Assembly (NCBI RefSeq): GCF_001439605.1
Contig: NZ_LMBX01000001.1
Location: 213,992 to 277,991 of the forward strand
DNA: 64,000 nt
Direction: 5' to 3'
From: Cytobacillus praedii
Lineage (GTDB): Bacteria > Bacillota > Bacilli > Bacillales > Cytobacillaceae
Both the position numbers and the translations under genes were made by a program. Within the stretch, counting starts at the first letter, position 1; each line of letters opens with the position of its first letter. The notes beneath the pieces were generated by a model. That model was not told the DNA's origin and ran no database searches. It was given only the letters and a program-made list of their open reading frames with translations. This document shows, in pieces, positions 17,076 through 25,847 of the stretch.

Positions 17076-19136
17076 TTACCAGTCAAATAGTTTTTTGTAC
17101 CATGGTTTTTTAGGTGAATTTTCCTTCTTACTTGGTTTTTCCTCTGTATATGGCAAATGGTCCGTACAGTATTCAGTTGGCTCGGTGCCGCTGACAAAGT
17201 ACGTAAACCGCTTGATTGGACAATTGTCTGTTGCCAGCTTTCCATTTGCCGGATTGATATAAACACCTACTGTCCCCTTCGGCTGCTTAAAACCTTTAGA
17301 TGACCTTCCTCTATGAGCATCCTCCATGAAGCGGGCCCAAATATTCTTTGCGTATGCTTTATCTGCAGAAAGTGTAATTGCTTTTCCTTTATCATATCCA
17401 GTCCAAACGGCGGAGACGAGCTGAGGAGAAAAGCCGATCATCCAGCTATCCGTGTCCGTCGTTCCAGACTTTCCCGCATATGAGCGTGTAATATCATTAA
17501 TGACTGTACTCCCTGTTACATTAGTATAGCCATTTAATTTCGGATCAAAAATGCCTGTCATCATTTGAGTCATTACATAGGCTAATTCAGGCTTTAAAAT
17601 CGGAATGGACTGCTTGTCATTCTCATAAATTACTTTCCCGCGATGATCCTCAACTCGTGTGATCATAATAGGTGAAACCTTTTTTCCTCCATTTGCTAGG
17701 ATGCTATAGGCACTGGCCATTTCGATGACCCTTACACCAGATGTCCCTAAGGCTAATGATGGGACGTCAGCCATCTTTGTTGTAAGACCGAATTTTTTTG
17801 CTGTATCGACAAGTGTATTTTCACCTAAAAATAAATGTGTTTTTACAGCAAAAATATTATCAGATAAAGCCAGTGCTTGAGCCATGGTAATATCTCCGTC
17901 TGCATACTGGCTATTAAAGTTTTTCGGTGAGTAGTCTGGTCTTCCATCATCAAAACGAAACGTTGTCTGCTCACTGCGCATGACTGTGGAAGGCGTAAAG
18001 CCCTTCTCAAGCGCCGCATAATATAGAAGCGGTTTTATGGTGGATCCAGGCTGGCGAACAGCCTGTACAGCCCGGTTAAAGGGGCTTTCCTCATAACTTC
18101 TTCCGCCAACCATCGCTTTGACATAGCCGTTTTTAGGATCCATTGCCACCAGTCCTGTTTGGATCTCTGATTCCTTGGAAATCAATCTCTCTACTGTTTG
18201 TTCAGCAATCTCCTGTTGTTTTAAATCAAGCGTTGTGTAGACTTTTAAACCGCCAAGCTCAATGACCCGATCATCCAAATTCAGCTCTGTTTTTAAAATA
18301 TGCCGAACCGTATCCTGAAAATAAGGTGCTGTCTTTGTTTTTGTGTGAAGATGTTTGCCGACGAAAGTAAGCTGTTCATTTAAAGCTTTATCAACGTCAT
18401 TTTTGTGAATAAGTTTGTTTTCAACCATGGTTCGCAAAATAAGTTTTTGGCGGCTCTTAGCATTTTCCATTGAGTTGAACGGGGAATAAACGCCTGCCCC
18501 TTTTGGAATGCCAGCAAGCATTGCAGCTTCCCCTAGAGATAGCTCTCCAGCTTTTTTTCCAAAGTAGTACTGGCTTGCTGCTTCAGCTCCATAAGCACCA
18601 TGTCCGTAATAAATCGTATTTAAATAGCCTTCTAAAATTTCCTTCTTCGTATAATTCATTTCAAGGCGAATCGTATAAAAGGCCTCCAGCATCTTTCGCT
18701 TCCATGTTTTTTCATGTGCCAGGAATAAATTGCGTGCATATTGCTGACTAATGGTACTCGCGCCTTGAACCTTTGCCATTGCTTTGATATCTGCAAGTAA
18801 AGCACCGACGATCCGTTTATAATCAAACCCATGATGGGAATAAAATTTGCGATCCTCTATAGAGATGGTAGCGTCAATTAAATGCGGGCTGATTTGGTCA
18901 AGCTCCACCCAATAACGCTTTTGCCCATTATGGCTCTCTCCAATTACAGTCCCGTCATCAGAATAAAATAAAGTTGACTGCGGAACAGCAAGTGGTGGGG
19001 GACCAAGTATTTTTGCATAAAGCAAAATACCTGCACCAATAAGCACGGTTAATGCAAGTCCAATTAAGCTAATAATAAAGAATGCTCGAAAATATTTCCC
19101 TGCTTTTCTAAATCGCTGATTTGTCATTATTTCCAT
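17076..19136 (-). CDS. pbpG: Sporulation class A penicillin-binding protein PbpG (PBP2d)
   Basis: A 686-residue bifunctional peptidoglycan synthase. After a cytoplasmic basic tail and one membrane anchor (about residues 17-39) comes a GT51 glycosyltransferase domain (EDRKFYSHHGFD, QGASTISQQYARN, KKEILEGYLNTIYYGHGAYG). The transpeptidase domain has SxxK in RQPGSTIKPL, SDN in ALSDNIF and KSG in YAGKSGTTDTDSW. It is followed by a short Lys/Pro-rich tail. B. subtilis PBP2d makes germ cell wall under sigma-F control; that role is inferred from synteny. GGGGAGG lies 7 nt before the ATG. Confidence 0.95.
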   Translation of the reverse strand: MEIMTNQRFRKAGKYFRAFFIISLIGLALTVLIGAGILLYAKILGPPPLAVPQSTLFYSDDGTVIGESHNGQKRYWVELDQISPHLIDATISIEDRKFYSHHGFDYKRIVGALLADIKAMAKVQGASTISQQYARNLFLAHEKTWKRKMLEAFYTIRLEMNYTKKEILEGYLNTIYYGHGAYGAEAASQYYFGKKAGELSLGEAAMLAGIPKGAGVYSPFNSMENAKSRQKLILRTMVENKLIHKNDVDKALNEQLTFVGKHLHTKTKTAPYFQDTVRHILKTELNLDDRVIELGGLKVYTTLDLKQQEIAEQTVERLISKESEIQTGLVAMDPKNGYVKAMVGGRSYEESPFNRAVQAVRQPGSTIKPLLYYAALEKGFTPSTVMRSEQTTFRFDDGRPDYSPKNFNSQYADGDITMAQALALSDNIFAVKTHLFLGENTLVDTAKKFGLTTKMADVPSLALGTSGVRVIEMASAYSILANGGKKVSPIMITRVEDHRGKVIYENDKQSIPILKPELAYVMTQMMTGIFDPKLNGYTNVTGSTVINDITRSYAGKSGTTDTDSWMIGFSPQLVSAVWTGYDKGKAITLSADKAYAKNIWARFMEDAHRGRSSKGFKQPKGTVGVYINPANGKLATDNCPIKRFTYFVSGTEPTEYCTDHLPYTEEKPSKKENSPKKPWYKKLFDW

Positions 19137-19491
19137 TTCGGTGCCTCCCCCTTTCTGGGCTAACCTAAAGAATCACGGTAGAATTACCTGAAAAGCACTT
19201 CTATTTATCTAGTATTGAAAAAACAGTGGGATTTTAAACATTTTTATCAAATACATGTAACTTTTTCTTGCATTTTCGCTAGATTCATCTATACTTTTTC
19301 TCATGTTTGTAATTATGGCGTTTGGGAATTATAAGAAAAGTGGAAGACCTTGATCATTGCCTTACAAAATGTGGGGGCACTAGCTGAGATAAAGGAAACC
19401 TTTGTTTTGATAGGCGATAGTCTGCTGCTTGCGCTAGCCAATTTTATTACTTTAAATACCTGTCATTTTTTGATAGAAGGGATGATTCTAA
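19137..19491. other. Divergent intergenic region pbpG / speE
   Basis: 355 nt without a supported gene. It should contain the pbpG forespore promoter on the reverse strand, which I could not assign, and a candidate speE promoter (listed separately). An open stretch starting near 19351 has no ribosome site. Confidence 0.5.
19268..19295 (+). promoter_or_regulatory. Putative sigma-A promoter upstream of speE
   Basis: TTGCAT (19268-19273), a 16-nt spacer and TATACT (19290-19295). About 195 nt before the speE ATG, which implies a long leader if real. Confidence 0.5.
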
Positions 19492-20319
19492 ATGGGACTA
19501 TGGTTTACTGAGAAACAAACAGAGAATTTCGGAATCACAATGAAAATTAAACAGACTTTACATACAGAGCAAACGGATTTTCAAATGCTTGAAATGGTAG
19601 AAACAGAAGAATGGGGAAATATGCTTTTGCTTGATGGCATGGTTATGACTTCTGTGAAGGATGAATTTGTTTACCATGAAATGGTGGCGCATGTGCCATT
19701 ATTTACACACCCAAATCCTGAAAATGTCCTTGTAGTAGGCGGAGGAGATGGCGGTGTTATTCGTGAGGTGCTTAAGCATCCTAGCGTGAAAAAGGCAACA
19801 CTCGTTGATATCGATGGAAAAGTAATCGAGTATTCGAAGAAGTTTTTGCCGGAGATTGCTGGCATGCTAGATGATCCGCGTGTCGATGTACAAGTTGGCG
19901 ACGGTTTCATGCATATTGCTGAAAGTGAAAATGAATACGATGTCATTATGGTCGACTCAACTGAGCCAGTGGGTCCTGCTGTTAACTTGTTTACAAAAGG
20001 ATTCTATGCAGGGATCTCTAAAGCCCTAAAGGAAGATGGAATCTTTGTTGCTCAATCGGATAACCCTTGGTTTAAGGCAGACTTAATCCGTAATGTTCAA
20101 AAAGATGTAAAAGAAATTTTCCCAATTACCAATTTATATGTAGCGAACATTCCTACTTATCCAAGCGGCATGTGGGCATTTACGATCGGTTCAAAAAAAT
20201 ACGATCCGCTTGCAGTAAGCGAAGATCGCTTCCATGAGATTGAAACGAAGTATTATACAAAGGAACTTCATAAAGCAGCATTCGTATTGCCGAAATTTGT
20301 GCAGGATTTAGTGAAGTAA
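19492..20319 (+). CDS. speE: Spermidine synthase SpeE
   Basis: A 275-residue aminopropyltransferase. It has the cofactor-binding stretch [19 protein letters not shown] (about residues 78-96), [12 protein letters not shown], and the catalytic aspartate in [13 protein letters not shown]. It transfers an aminopropyl group from decarboxylated SAM to putrescine. It forms an operon with speB, 69 nt downstream, which supplies putrescine from agmatine. AGAAGGGATG precedes the ATG. Confidence 0.97.
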   Translation: MGLWFTEKQTENFGITMKIKQTLHTEQTDFQMLEMVETEEWGNMLLLDGMVMTSVKDEFVYHEMVAHVPLFTHPNPENVLVVGGGDGGVIREVLKHPSVKKATLVDIDGKVIEYSKKFLPEIAGMLDDPRVDVQVGDGFMHIAESENEYDVIMVDSTEPVGPAVNLFTKGFYAGISKALKEDGIFVAQSDNPWFKADLIRNVQKDVKEIFPITNLYVANIPTYPSGMWAFTIGSKKYDPLAVSEDRFHEIETKYYTKELHKAAFVLPKFVQDLVK

Positions 20320-20388
20320 CCTTGATTTGAAAATAAGACCAAAAAAGAGCTTTGTGCTCCAAATATAAACGAACGAGGGATGACAGGA

Positions 20389-21261
20389 ATGCGTTTTGAT
20401 GAAGCATATTCAGGCAATGTTTTTATAAAAAGCCATCCAAATTACGAAGAAAGTAAAGCTGTTTTATACGGTATGCCGATGGATTGGACGGTCAGCTATC
20501 GTCCAGGCTCCCGTTTTGGCCCTGCCCGGATACGTGAAGTGTCTATCGGCCTTGAGGAGTACAGCGCCTATCTTGATCGTGAATTAGAAGAAGTAAAATA
20601 CTTTGATGCAGGCGATATTCCGCTTCCGTTCGGAAACCCGCAAAGAAGTCTGGACTTAATTGAGGAATTTATTGATAAGCTTTTGGCTGAAAATAAGTTC
20701 CCATTAGGGATGGGGGGCGAGCATCTTGTCTCTTGGCCTGTAATGAAAGCAATGTATAAAAAATATCCAGATCTTGCGATTATCCATATGGATGCACACA
20801 CAGATTTGCGTGAGAATTATGAAGGGGAGCCACTATCCCATTCAACACCAATTCGCAAGGTAGCTGAATTAATTGGACCTCAGAATGTTTATTCATTCGG
20901 TATCCGTTCTGGCATGAAGGAAGAGTTCCAATGGGCAAAAGAAGTGGGCATGCACATTTCAAAATTTGAAGTGCTTGAGCCTCTAAAAGAAGTGCTGCCA
21001 AAATTAGCCGGACGTCCTGTTTATGTCACGATCGACATTGATGTACTCGATCCTGCACATGCACCAGGTACGGGAACAGTTGATGCAGGAGGCATTACAT
21101 CTAAAGAACTGCTTGCCTCCATCCATGAAATTGCCCGTTCGGAAATTAATGTAGTAGGAGCAGACCTTGTGGAAGTTGCCCCAATCTATGACCCGTCAGA
21201 ACAAACAGCCAATACAGCAAGCAAACTCATTCGCGAAATGATTCTTGGCTGGATAAAATAA
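20389..21261 (+). CDS. speB: Agmatinase SpeB
   Basis: A 290-residue ureohydrolase that splits agmatine into putrescine and urea. Mn-binding motifs are GMGGEHLVSWP, IHMDAHTDLR and TIDIDVLDPAHAPGTGT. The start MRFDEAYSG is chosen over an ATG three codons earlier because GAGGG is then properly spaced and the N-terminus matches other Bacillus SpeB. Partner of speE. Confidence 0.97.
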   Translation: MRFDEAYSGNVFIKSHPNYEESKAVLYGMPMDWTVSYRPGSRFGPARIREVSIGLEEYSAYLDRELEEVKYFDAGDIPLPFGNPQRSLDLIEEFIDKLLAENKFPLGMGGEHLVSWPVMKAMYKKYPDLAIIHMDAHTDLRENYEGEPLSHSTPIRKVAELIGPQNVYSFGIRSGMKEEFQWAKEVGMHISKFEVLEPLKEVLPKLAGRPVYVTIDIDVLDPAHAPGTGTVDAGGITSKELLASIHEIARSEINVVGADLVEVAPIYDPSEQTANTASKLIREMILGWIK

Positions 21262-21333
21262 GTAGGTTCTATTCTAAAAAGATTTTGTTTTTTTACCTAG
21301 TTGTGTGAACATGAGACATTTAGCAAAAAGTTT

Positions 21334-21474
21334 GGTTGACGGGAGCAGAAGGTGGCGAGACTCCTGCGGGAAGTGTGGGACAGCTGAGACCCCACAGGCG
21401 CAAGCGCCGAGGAGGCTCAGCGCCCACCCCGCGGAAAGCGAGCTACCTGGAGCGGAAGTCAACCTCTACCAACT
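21334..21474 (+). repeat. Dispersed repeat A, copy 3 (full core)
   Basis: The core runs from GGTTGACGGGAGCAGAAGG to GGAGCGGAAGTCAACC. All internal blocks are present, including GAGACTCCTGCGGGA, GGACAGCTGAGACCCC, CGCAAGCGCCGAGGAGGC and CCCCGCGGAAAGCGAG. The left flank AAAAAGATTTTGTTTT resembles the outer arm of other copies. It separates speB from the terminator at 21557. Confidence 0.9.
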
Positions 21475-21556
21475 ATGTATTAAATAAGAAACAAAGTTAA
21501 GGTAAAAAAAGCAGTCAAGAAGTAAGATGATACAGCTATTACTTGTTTTAATAATC

Positions 21557-21587
21557 AAAAACGGAGACCCGCTGTCTCCGTTTTTTT
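21557..21587 (+). terminator. Terminator downstream of speB
   Basis: The stem AAAACGGAGAC / GTCTCCGTTTTTTT is about 300 nt after the speB stop, with repeat A copy 3 in between. Confidence 0.85.
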
Positions 21588-21627
21588 CCGTGAAATAAGA
21601 AAGAATAGCTTTGGAGTTAGAGAATTG

Positions 21628-22062
21628 TCTGGCTACCGCTGCTAGGGGCTCGAGATCATAAGCCAACTTGACAAGAAGGCTAAAGAGCAGCCTTCCTGCC
21701 GATTCGTCTTATGCTTGTCGCCCCTGGGCAAGCCACCTCCGCATTTCGGATTGTCTAGCGCAAGCGTCCTATCACCTATCAAACTTCAGGTCCACTCCGC
21801 AACGATTGCGTCGACATCAATTCGCTCTGCTCATTGTGTCTCTATTATCTCGGCCGCGGCCCTTCTGCGTTTGTACGGCGATAACCAAGGCAATTGTGCT
21901 TTTCTTTATTGTCTAGCCCCAGCGCCCAGCGACTATCGGACTTCCGTTCCCTTCTTACGATAAGTCAACATCGAATCGCTATCGCTCTTCGTGTTTCCTT
22001 TATCTCAGTCGGGGGCCGTCCAGTCCATACGTCGCTAAGCGGGGCGCTTCCGCTTTTCTTAT
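21628..22062 (+). repeat. Dispersed repeat B cluster (B2a, B2b, B2c)
   Basis: Three adjacent B-type elements fill the gap before ywiB. B2a (21628-21745) has CTAGGGGCTCGAGATCATAAGCC and TCTTATGCTTGTCGCCCC. B2b (about 21755-21905) starts TGTCTAGCGCAAGCGTCC and contains CTATCAAACTTCAGGTCC. B2c (about 21909-22062) starts TGTCTAGCCCCAGCGCCCAGC, contains CGATAAGTCAACATCG and ends CGCTTCCGCTTTTCTTA. No gene is supported between 21262 and 22123. Confidence 0.8.
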
Positions 22063-22090
22063 TCAACTAGCACCCGTTATCGTTTTCTAC

Positions 22091-22096
22091 TATAAT
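22091..22096 (+). promoter_or_regulatory. Putative -10 of ywiB-argS
   Basis: A perfect TATAAT. It lies directly after the repeat B cluster; no -35 at standard spacing. If real, transcription starts near 22103. Confidence 0.35.
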
Positions 22097-22123
22097 GAAA
22101 TGAAAAGGATGTGTGGCCAACCA

Positions 22124-22555
22124 GTGGAGCAAGTGCCTGTAAAAATTAAGGTAAAAACGGATATACGCGATGGAAGCAGTAAGGATACTTTTGAACTTAC
22201 GGCTTTTGGACAATACTACAAAAAGGAAAACGCCCGTTTCCTGCAATACAATGAGGAAATGGAAGAAGGCACCGTAAAGACGATTATTAAAATTTCCGAT
22301 CAGGATGGTCTAATTTTGCGAAGCGGTGCAGTTAAAATGAGGCTTCCTTTTCAAATGAATAAAAAGCTAAGAGGCAGCTATGATACGCCATACGGGGTAT
22401 TTGAAACGGCTACTTTAACAAAAAGGCTTGTCCATCAGTTTGATGAACAGACAGACATTGGATCAATTGATCTTTTATATGAAATGAGCATACAAGGTGC
22501 ACATTCAGGTACATATCATTTAGTCATAACATTTCAAAAGGAGGAAGAAAAATGA
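22124..22555 (+). CDS. ywiB: YwiB family beta-barrel protein (DUF1934)
   Basis: A lipocalin-like small beta-barrel protein of unknown function found directly upstream of argS in bacilli. Visible features: [20 protein letters not shown] near the start, [15 protein letters not shown], and a C-terminal beta-rich part. The start is uncertain. GTG at 22124 gives 143 residues, close to the family length, and lies downstream of the candidate -10. ATG at 22100 or 22109 would also be in frame. The stop overlaps the argS start (ATGA). Confidence 0.85.
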   Translation: MEQVPVKIKVKTDIRDGSSKDTFELTAFGQYYKKENARFLQYNEEMEEGTVKTIIKISDQDGLILRSGAVKMRLPFQMNKKLRGSYDTPYGVFETATLTKRLVHQFDEQTDIGSIDLLYEMSIQGAHSGTYHLVITFQKEEEK

Positions 22556-24222
22556 ATAGTGTTGAACAAATGCAGAGTAAATTAAAACAAGAAATCAAAG
22601 ATGCTGTTCTAAAAGCAAATTTAGCAGCTGAAGAACAAATTCCGGATGTCATTCTAGAAGTCCCGAAGGATAAATCACATGGGGATTATTCTACGAATAT
22701 GGCTATGCAGCTGGCACGTGTTGCAAAAAAGGCACCTAGACAAATAGCTGAAGCATTAATCGAGAATTTTGATTCTTCCAAAGCATCCATTAAAAAGATT
22801 GAAATGGCTGGTCCGGGATTTATTAATTTTCACATGGATAACAGCTACTTAACAAATTTGATCCCAACGATTCTTGAAGCAGGGGATCGATATGGAGAAA
22901 CAAATATCGGCGGCAAGCAAAAGGTTCAAGTGGAGTTTGTGTCTGCAAACCCTACCGGTGACCTTCATCTTGGACATGCTCGGGGCGCGGCAGTTGGTGA
23001 CTCGTTATGCAACATCTTAGCAAAGGCAGGCTATGATGTATCTCGCGAATATTATATTAATGACGCGGGCAACCAGATTAATAATTTGGCATGGTCTGTA
23101 GAAGCTCGTTATTTCCAAGCGCTTGGCATGGAGAAAGAAATGCCTGCAGATGGCTACCATGGCGAAGACATTATTGGCATCGGCAAGAAGCTAGCAGAGG
23201 AATACGGCGACAAGTATGTCCATGCAGACGAAAAGGAACGCTTTGACTTTTTCCGTGCATACGGCTTAAAGGTTGAAATGGCTAAGCTGAAGGCTGATCT
23301 TGAAGATTTCCGTGTCCCATTTGATGTCTGGTATTCTGAAACATCTCTTTATGAGAACGGGAAAATTGATAAGGCGTTAACAGCATTAAAAGACAATGGC
23401 CATATTTTTGAAGAAGATGGAGCAACATGGTTCCGTTCAACAACTTTTGGCGATGATAAAGACCGTGTTCTTATTAAAAATGATGGTTCTTACACATATT
23501 TAACACCAGATATTGCTTACCATAAGGATAAGCTTGAGCGCGGATTTGAACAGCTGATTAATATTTGGGGTGCAGACCATCATGGCTATATCCCTCGTAT
23601 GAAGGCGGCAATTGAGGCACTAGGCTATAATCGTGAAGCTTTAGAGGTAGAAATTATCCAGCTTGTTCATTTATATAAAAACGGCGAAAAAATGAAGATG
23701 AGCAAACGTACTGGGAAAGCTGTAACGATGCGTGACCTTGTTGAAGAGGTAGGACTTGATGCAACTCGTTATTTCTTTGCAATGAGAAGCGCAGATACGC
23801 ATATGGACTTTGATTTAGACTTAGCTGTTTCTCAATCTAATGAAAATCCTGTTTATTATGCGCAATATGCACATGCGCGTATTTCAAGCATTTTACGCCA
23901 AGGGGAAGAACAAGGTATGACTGTCGGCAGCCAGGCTGACTTCTCCCTTATTTCTTCAGAAAAGGAAATGGATGTCCTGAAAAAGTTAGGCGAATTCCCG
24001 CAAGCAGTTGGAGAAGCAGCGGGGAAGCGGTTACCGCACCGAATTACAAATTATATATTTGAATTAGCATCTACTTTCCATAGCTTCTACAATGCGGAAA
24101 AAGTTTTGGATGCCGATCATCCTGAACGGACAAAAGCACGCTTGGCACTAATCAAGGCAGTTCAAACCTCCTTGAAAAATGCTCTTGCCTTAATCGGTGT
24201 TTCTGCACCGGAAAAAATGTAA
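22552..24222 (+). CDS. argS: Arginyl-tRNA synthetase
   Basis: A 556-residue class I aminoacyl-tRNA synthetase. The HIGH-type motif is HLGHARGA after NPTGDL (about residue 135) and the KMSKS-type motif is [12 protein letters not shown]. An N-terminal Add-1 domain and the C-terminal DALR anticodon-binding domain are both present. Length equals that of B. subtilis ArgS. Translationally coupled to ywiB by ATGA; AAAGGAGGAAG is the ribosome site. Confidence 0.98.
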   Translation: MNSVEQMQSKLKQEIKDAVLKANLAAEEQIPDVILEVPKDKSHGDYSTNMAMQLARVAKKAPRQIAEALIENFDSSKASIKKIEMAGPGFINFHMDNSYLTNLIPTILEAGDRYGETNIGGKQKVQVEFVSANPTGDLHLGHARGAAVGDSLCNILAKAGYDVSREYYINDAGNQINNLAWSVEARYFQALGMEKEMPADGYHGEDIIGIGKKLAEEYGDKYVHADEKERFDFFRAYGLKVEMAKLKADLEDFRVPFDVWYSETSLYENGKIDKALTALKDNGHIFEEDGATWFRSTTFGDDKDRVLIKNDGSYTYLTPDIAYHKDKLERGFEQLINIWGADHHGYIPRMKAAIEALGYNREALEVEIIQLVHLYKNGEKMKMSKRTGKAVTMRDLVEEVGLDATRYFFAMRSADTHMDFDLDLAVSQSNENPVYYAQYAHARISSILRQGEEQGMTVGSQADFSLISSEKEMDVLKKLGEFPQAVGEAAGKRLPHRITNYIFELASTFHSFYNAEKVLDADHPERTKARLALIKAVQTSLKNALALIGVSAPEKM

Positions 24223-24226
24223 TAGG

Positions 24227-24256
24227 AAAAGCTGACTCGCGGGAGTCAGCTTTTTT
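24227..24256 (+). terminator. Terminator of ywiB-argS
   Basis: The stem AAAAGCTGACTC / GAGTCAGCTTTTTT lies right after the argS stop. Confidence 0.92.
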
Positions 24257-24306
24257 GTATTCTAGGAAATTATAAAATTGAATGTTGTGGATAACTTTGT
24301 GACAGG

Positions 24307-24434
24307 TTGTCTGCATCTAGCTCCAGCGCCTATCGCCTATCAAACTTCAGGTCCCCTCCCTACGATAAGTCAACATCGGTTCGCTCTCGCTCACCGTGTT
24401 TCCTTTATCTCAGCCGCGCCCTTCCGCTTTTCTT
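24307..24434 (+). repeat. Dispersed repeat B copy (B3)
   Basis: It starts ATCTAGCTCCAGCGCCTATC and contains TATCAAACTTCAGGTCCCC, CGATAAGTCAACATCGG and CACCGTGTTTCCTTTATCTC. It ends CCTTCCGCTTTTCTTA. It sits between the argS terminator and the convergent clsB stop. A perfect DnaA-box match (TGTGGATAA, 24286-24294) lies just before it. Confidence 0.85.
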
Positions 24435-24445
24435 ACGATTTTCAA

Positions 24446-25639
24446 TTATAAGAGTGGTGCAATAAGTCGGGCTGCCCACTCTTTGATATTTCGCCTCTGT
24501 TTTAATTCTGTTAAGGATAATTGCCTCGAATGCTGAATATCTTGTTTAATGACAGCCTGCACTTTTTTAATGAAAGGCTGATCATAGATATAACAGTTTA
24601 TTTCATAGTTGATAAAAAGGCTGCGTCTATCAAAATTTGCTGTACCAATATCGCACACCTCATCATCGATAATGATTGTTTTGGCATGATAAAAACCAGT
24701 TTGAAATTCATAAACTTCTGCGCCATTTTCAAGAAGTTTCCTTAGTGATGAATAGGAAGCCTCTTTGACAAGGATATGATCTGAAACTTTTGGAACAAGG
24801 ATGGTTAATGTAATTCCCCTTGCCTGTGCAGCAATTAAGTCATTTAATAATCTTTCACTGGGTATAAAATAAGGTGTGCCAATAAATATTTTAGTTTTTG
24901 CCCTATTAATTAAAGAGGAAAAGGTGTCTTCCAAAAAGGCACCTTTTGATGGAACAATCTGGTGTTGAATCTTTCCTGTATGCAATGCCGGAAAATAAGC
25001 GTTATTTGCTAATAGATTGGTGTTCGTCTCTTTAAGCCAGTCGATTAAAAATTCCTTCTGCAGATCAGCCACACCTTCGCCGATCATTTTTAAGTGATAA
25101 TCACGCCATGGACTTAACTTCGGGTCTAAATTAATATATTCCTTGCCAATATTGAATCCGCCAATATAGCCAATTTTCCCGTCAATAATTGTGATTTTCC
25201 TGTGGTTTCTCGCCTGGAACGTATAAAACAGGCAGGGGGGCTTCGGTGTGTGGGCAAAGGAGAAATGAATCCCATGCCTTTTTAGCGATTCAATGGTTTT
25301 CTTCTTAATCGGGAAGCTTCCCATTCGATCAAGGAGCAAGCGGACTTCGACTCCTTCATCCGCCTTTTCTTTTAATATGTTAAGAAATTCTTTACTGATG
25401 TTGTCGTCCTTAACAATATAGAAGAGGATATGGATATGATGTGTTGCCTTTTTTAGCTCGGAAAAAAAATCGGCAAATAGCTCCGGTCCTTTAGTGAAAA
25501 TATCTATGTTGCTTGCTCGAAAAGGGGAGTTTACTCGTTTTAAGCCTTGTAACTGTTTTTTTCTCCCGAGGGTGAAATCAAGAGAAAGCCAAAGAGCAAT
25601 AATTAGTAAAATAGCTGCTATTGTCAGAAGGATTGTCAT
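24446..25639 (-). CDS. clsB: Cardiolipin synthase (YwjE/ClsB type)
   Basis: A 397-residue phospholipase-D-family enzyme with two HKD motifs: HRKITIIDGKIGYIGGFN (about residues 165-182) and YHAKTIIIDDEVCDIGTANF (about residues 318-337). It has one N-terminal membrane helix, where most cardiolipin synthases have two. It condenses two phosphatidylglycerols into cardiolipin. B. subtilis ywjE is at the same place and has been classed as a minor cardiolipin synthase. It is divergent from fadF. Confidence 0.9.
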   Translation of the reverse strand: MTILLTIAAILLIIALWLSLDFTLGRKKQLQGLKRVNSPFRASNIDIFTKGPELFADFFSELKKATHHIHILFYIVKDDNISKEFLNILKEKADEGVEVRLLLDRMGSFPIKKKTIESLKRHGIHFSFAHTPKPPCLFYTFQARNHRKITIIDGKIGYIGGFNIGKEYINLDPKLSPWRDYHLKMIGEGVADLQKEFLIDWLKETNTNLLANNAYFPALHTGKIQHQIVPSKGAFLEDTFSSLINRAKTKIFIGTPYFIPSERLLNDLIAAQARGITLTILVPKVSDHILVKEASYSSLRKLLENGAEVYEFQTGFYHAKTIIIDDEVCDIGTANFDRRSLFINYEINCYIYDQPFIKKVQAVIKQDIQHSRQLSLTELKQRRNIKEWAARLIAPLL

Positions 25640-25728
25640 TGCAGTGTGCTCCTCGGAAATATATTTCCAATTATTATCTCCATGTCAATAAATTCTATAA
25701 TTATTTTTATAGAAAAAGAAAAAACTGG

Positions 25729-25756
25729 TTGACTGAATGCTCATTCATTATATAAT
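25729..25756 (+). promoter_or_regulatory. Sigma-A promoter of fadF
   Basis: TTGACT (25729-25734), a 16-nt spacer and TATAAT (25751-25756). Transcription would start near 25763, about 85 nt before the fadF ATG. The FadR-type operator covers the -35 and most of the spacer. Confidence 0.85.
25730..25747. promoter_or_regulatory. FadR-type operator over the fadF promoter
   Basis: TGACTGAATGCTCATTCA matches the B. subtilis FadR (YsiA) box TGAATGAMTAGTCATTCA at 15 of 18 positions. Its placement across the -35 fits repression relieved by long-chain acyl-CoA. B. subtilis FadR is known to control fatty acid degradation operons including the one with ywjF; applying it here is inference. Confidence 0.8.
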
Positions 25757-25847
25757 AGATACAAGTAATAATATCTGAAAATTGAATCGTATTAAAAATT
25801 TTCGACTAATACGTATATTAGGAATCCAAGAAAGGAGTGCTTTATAT

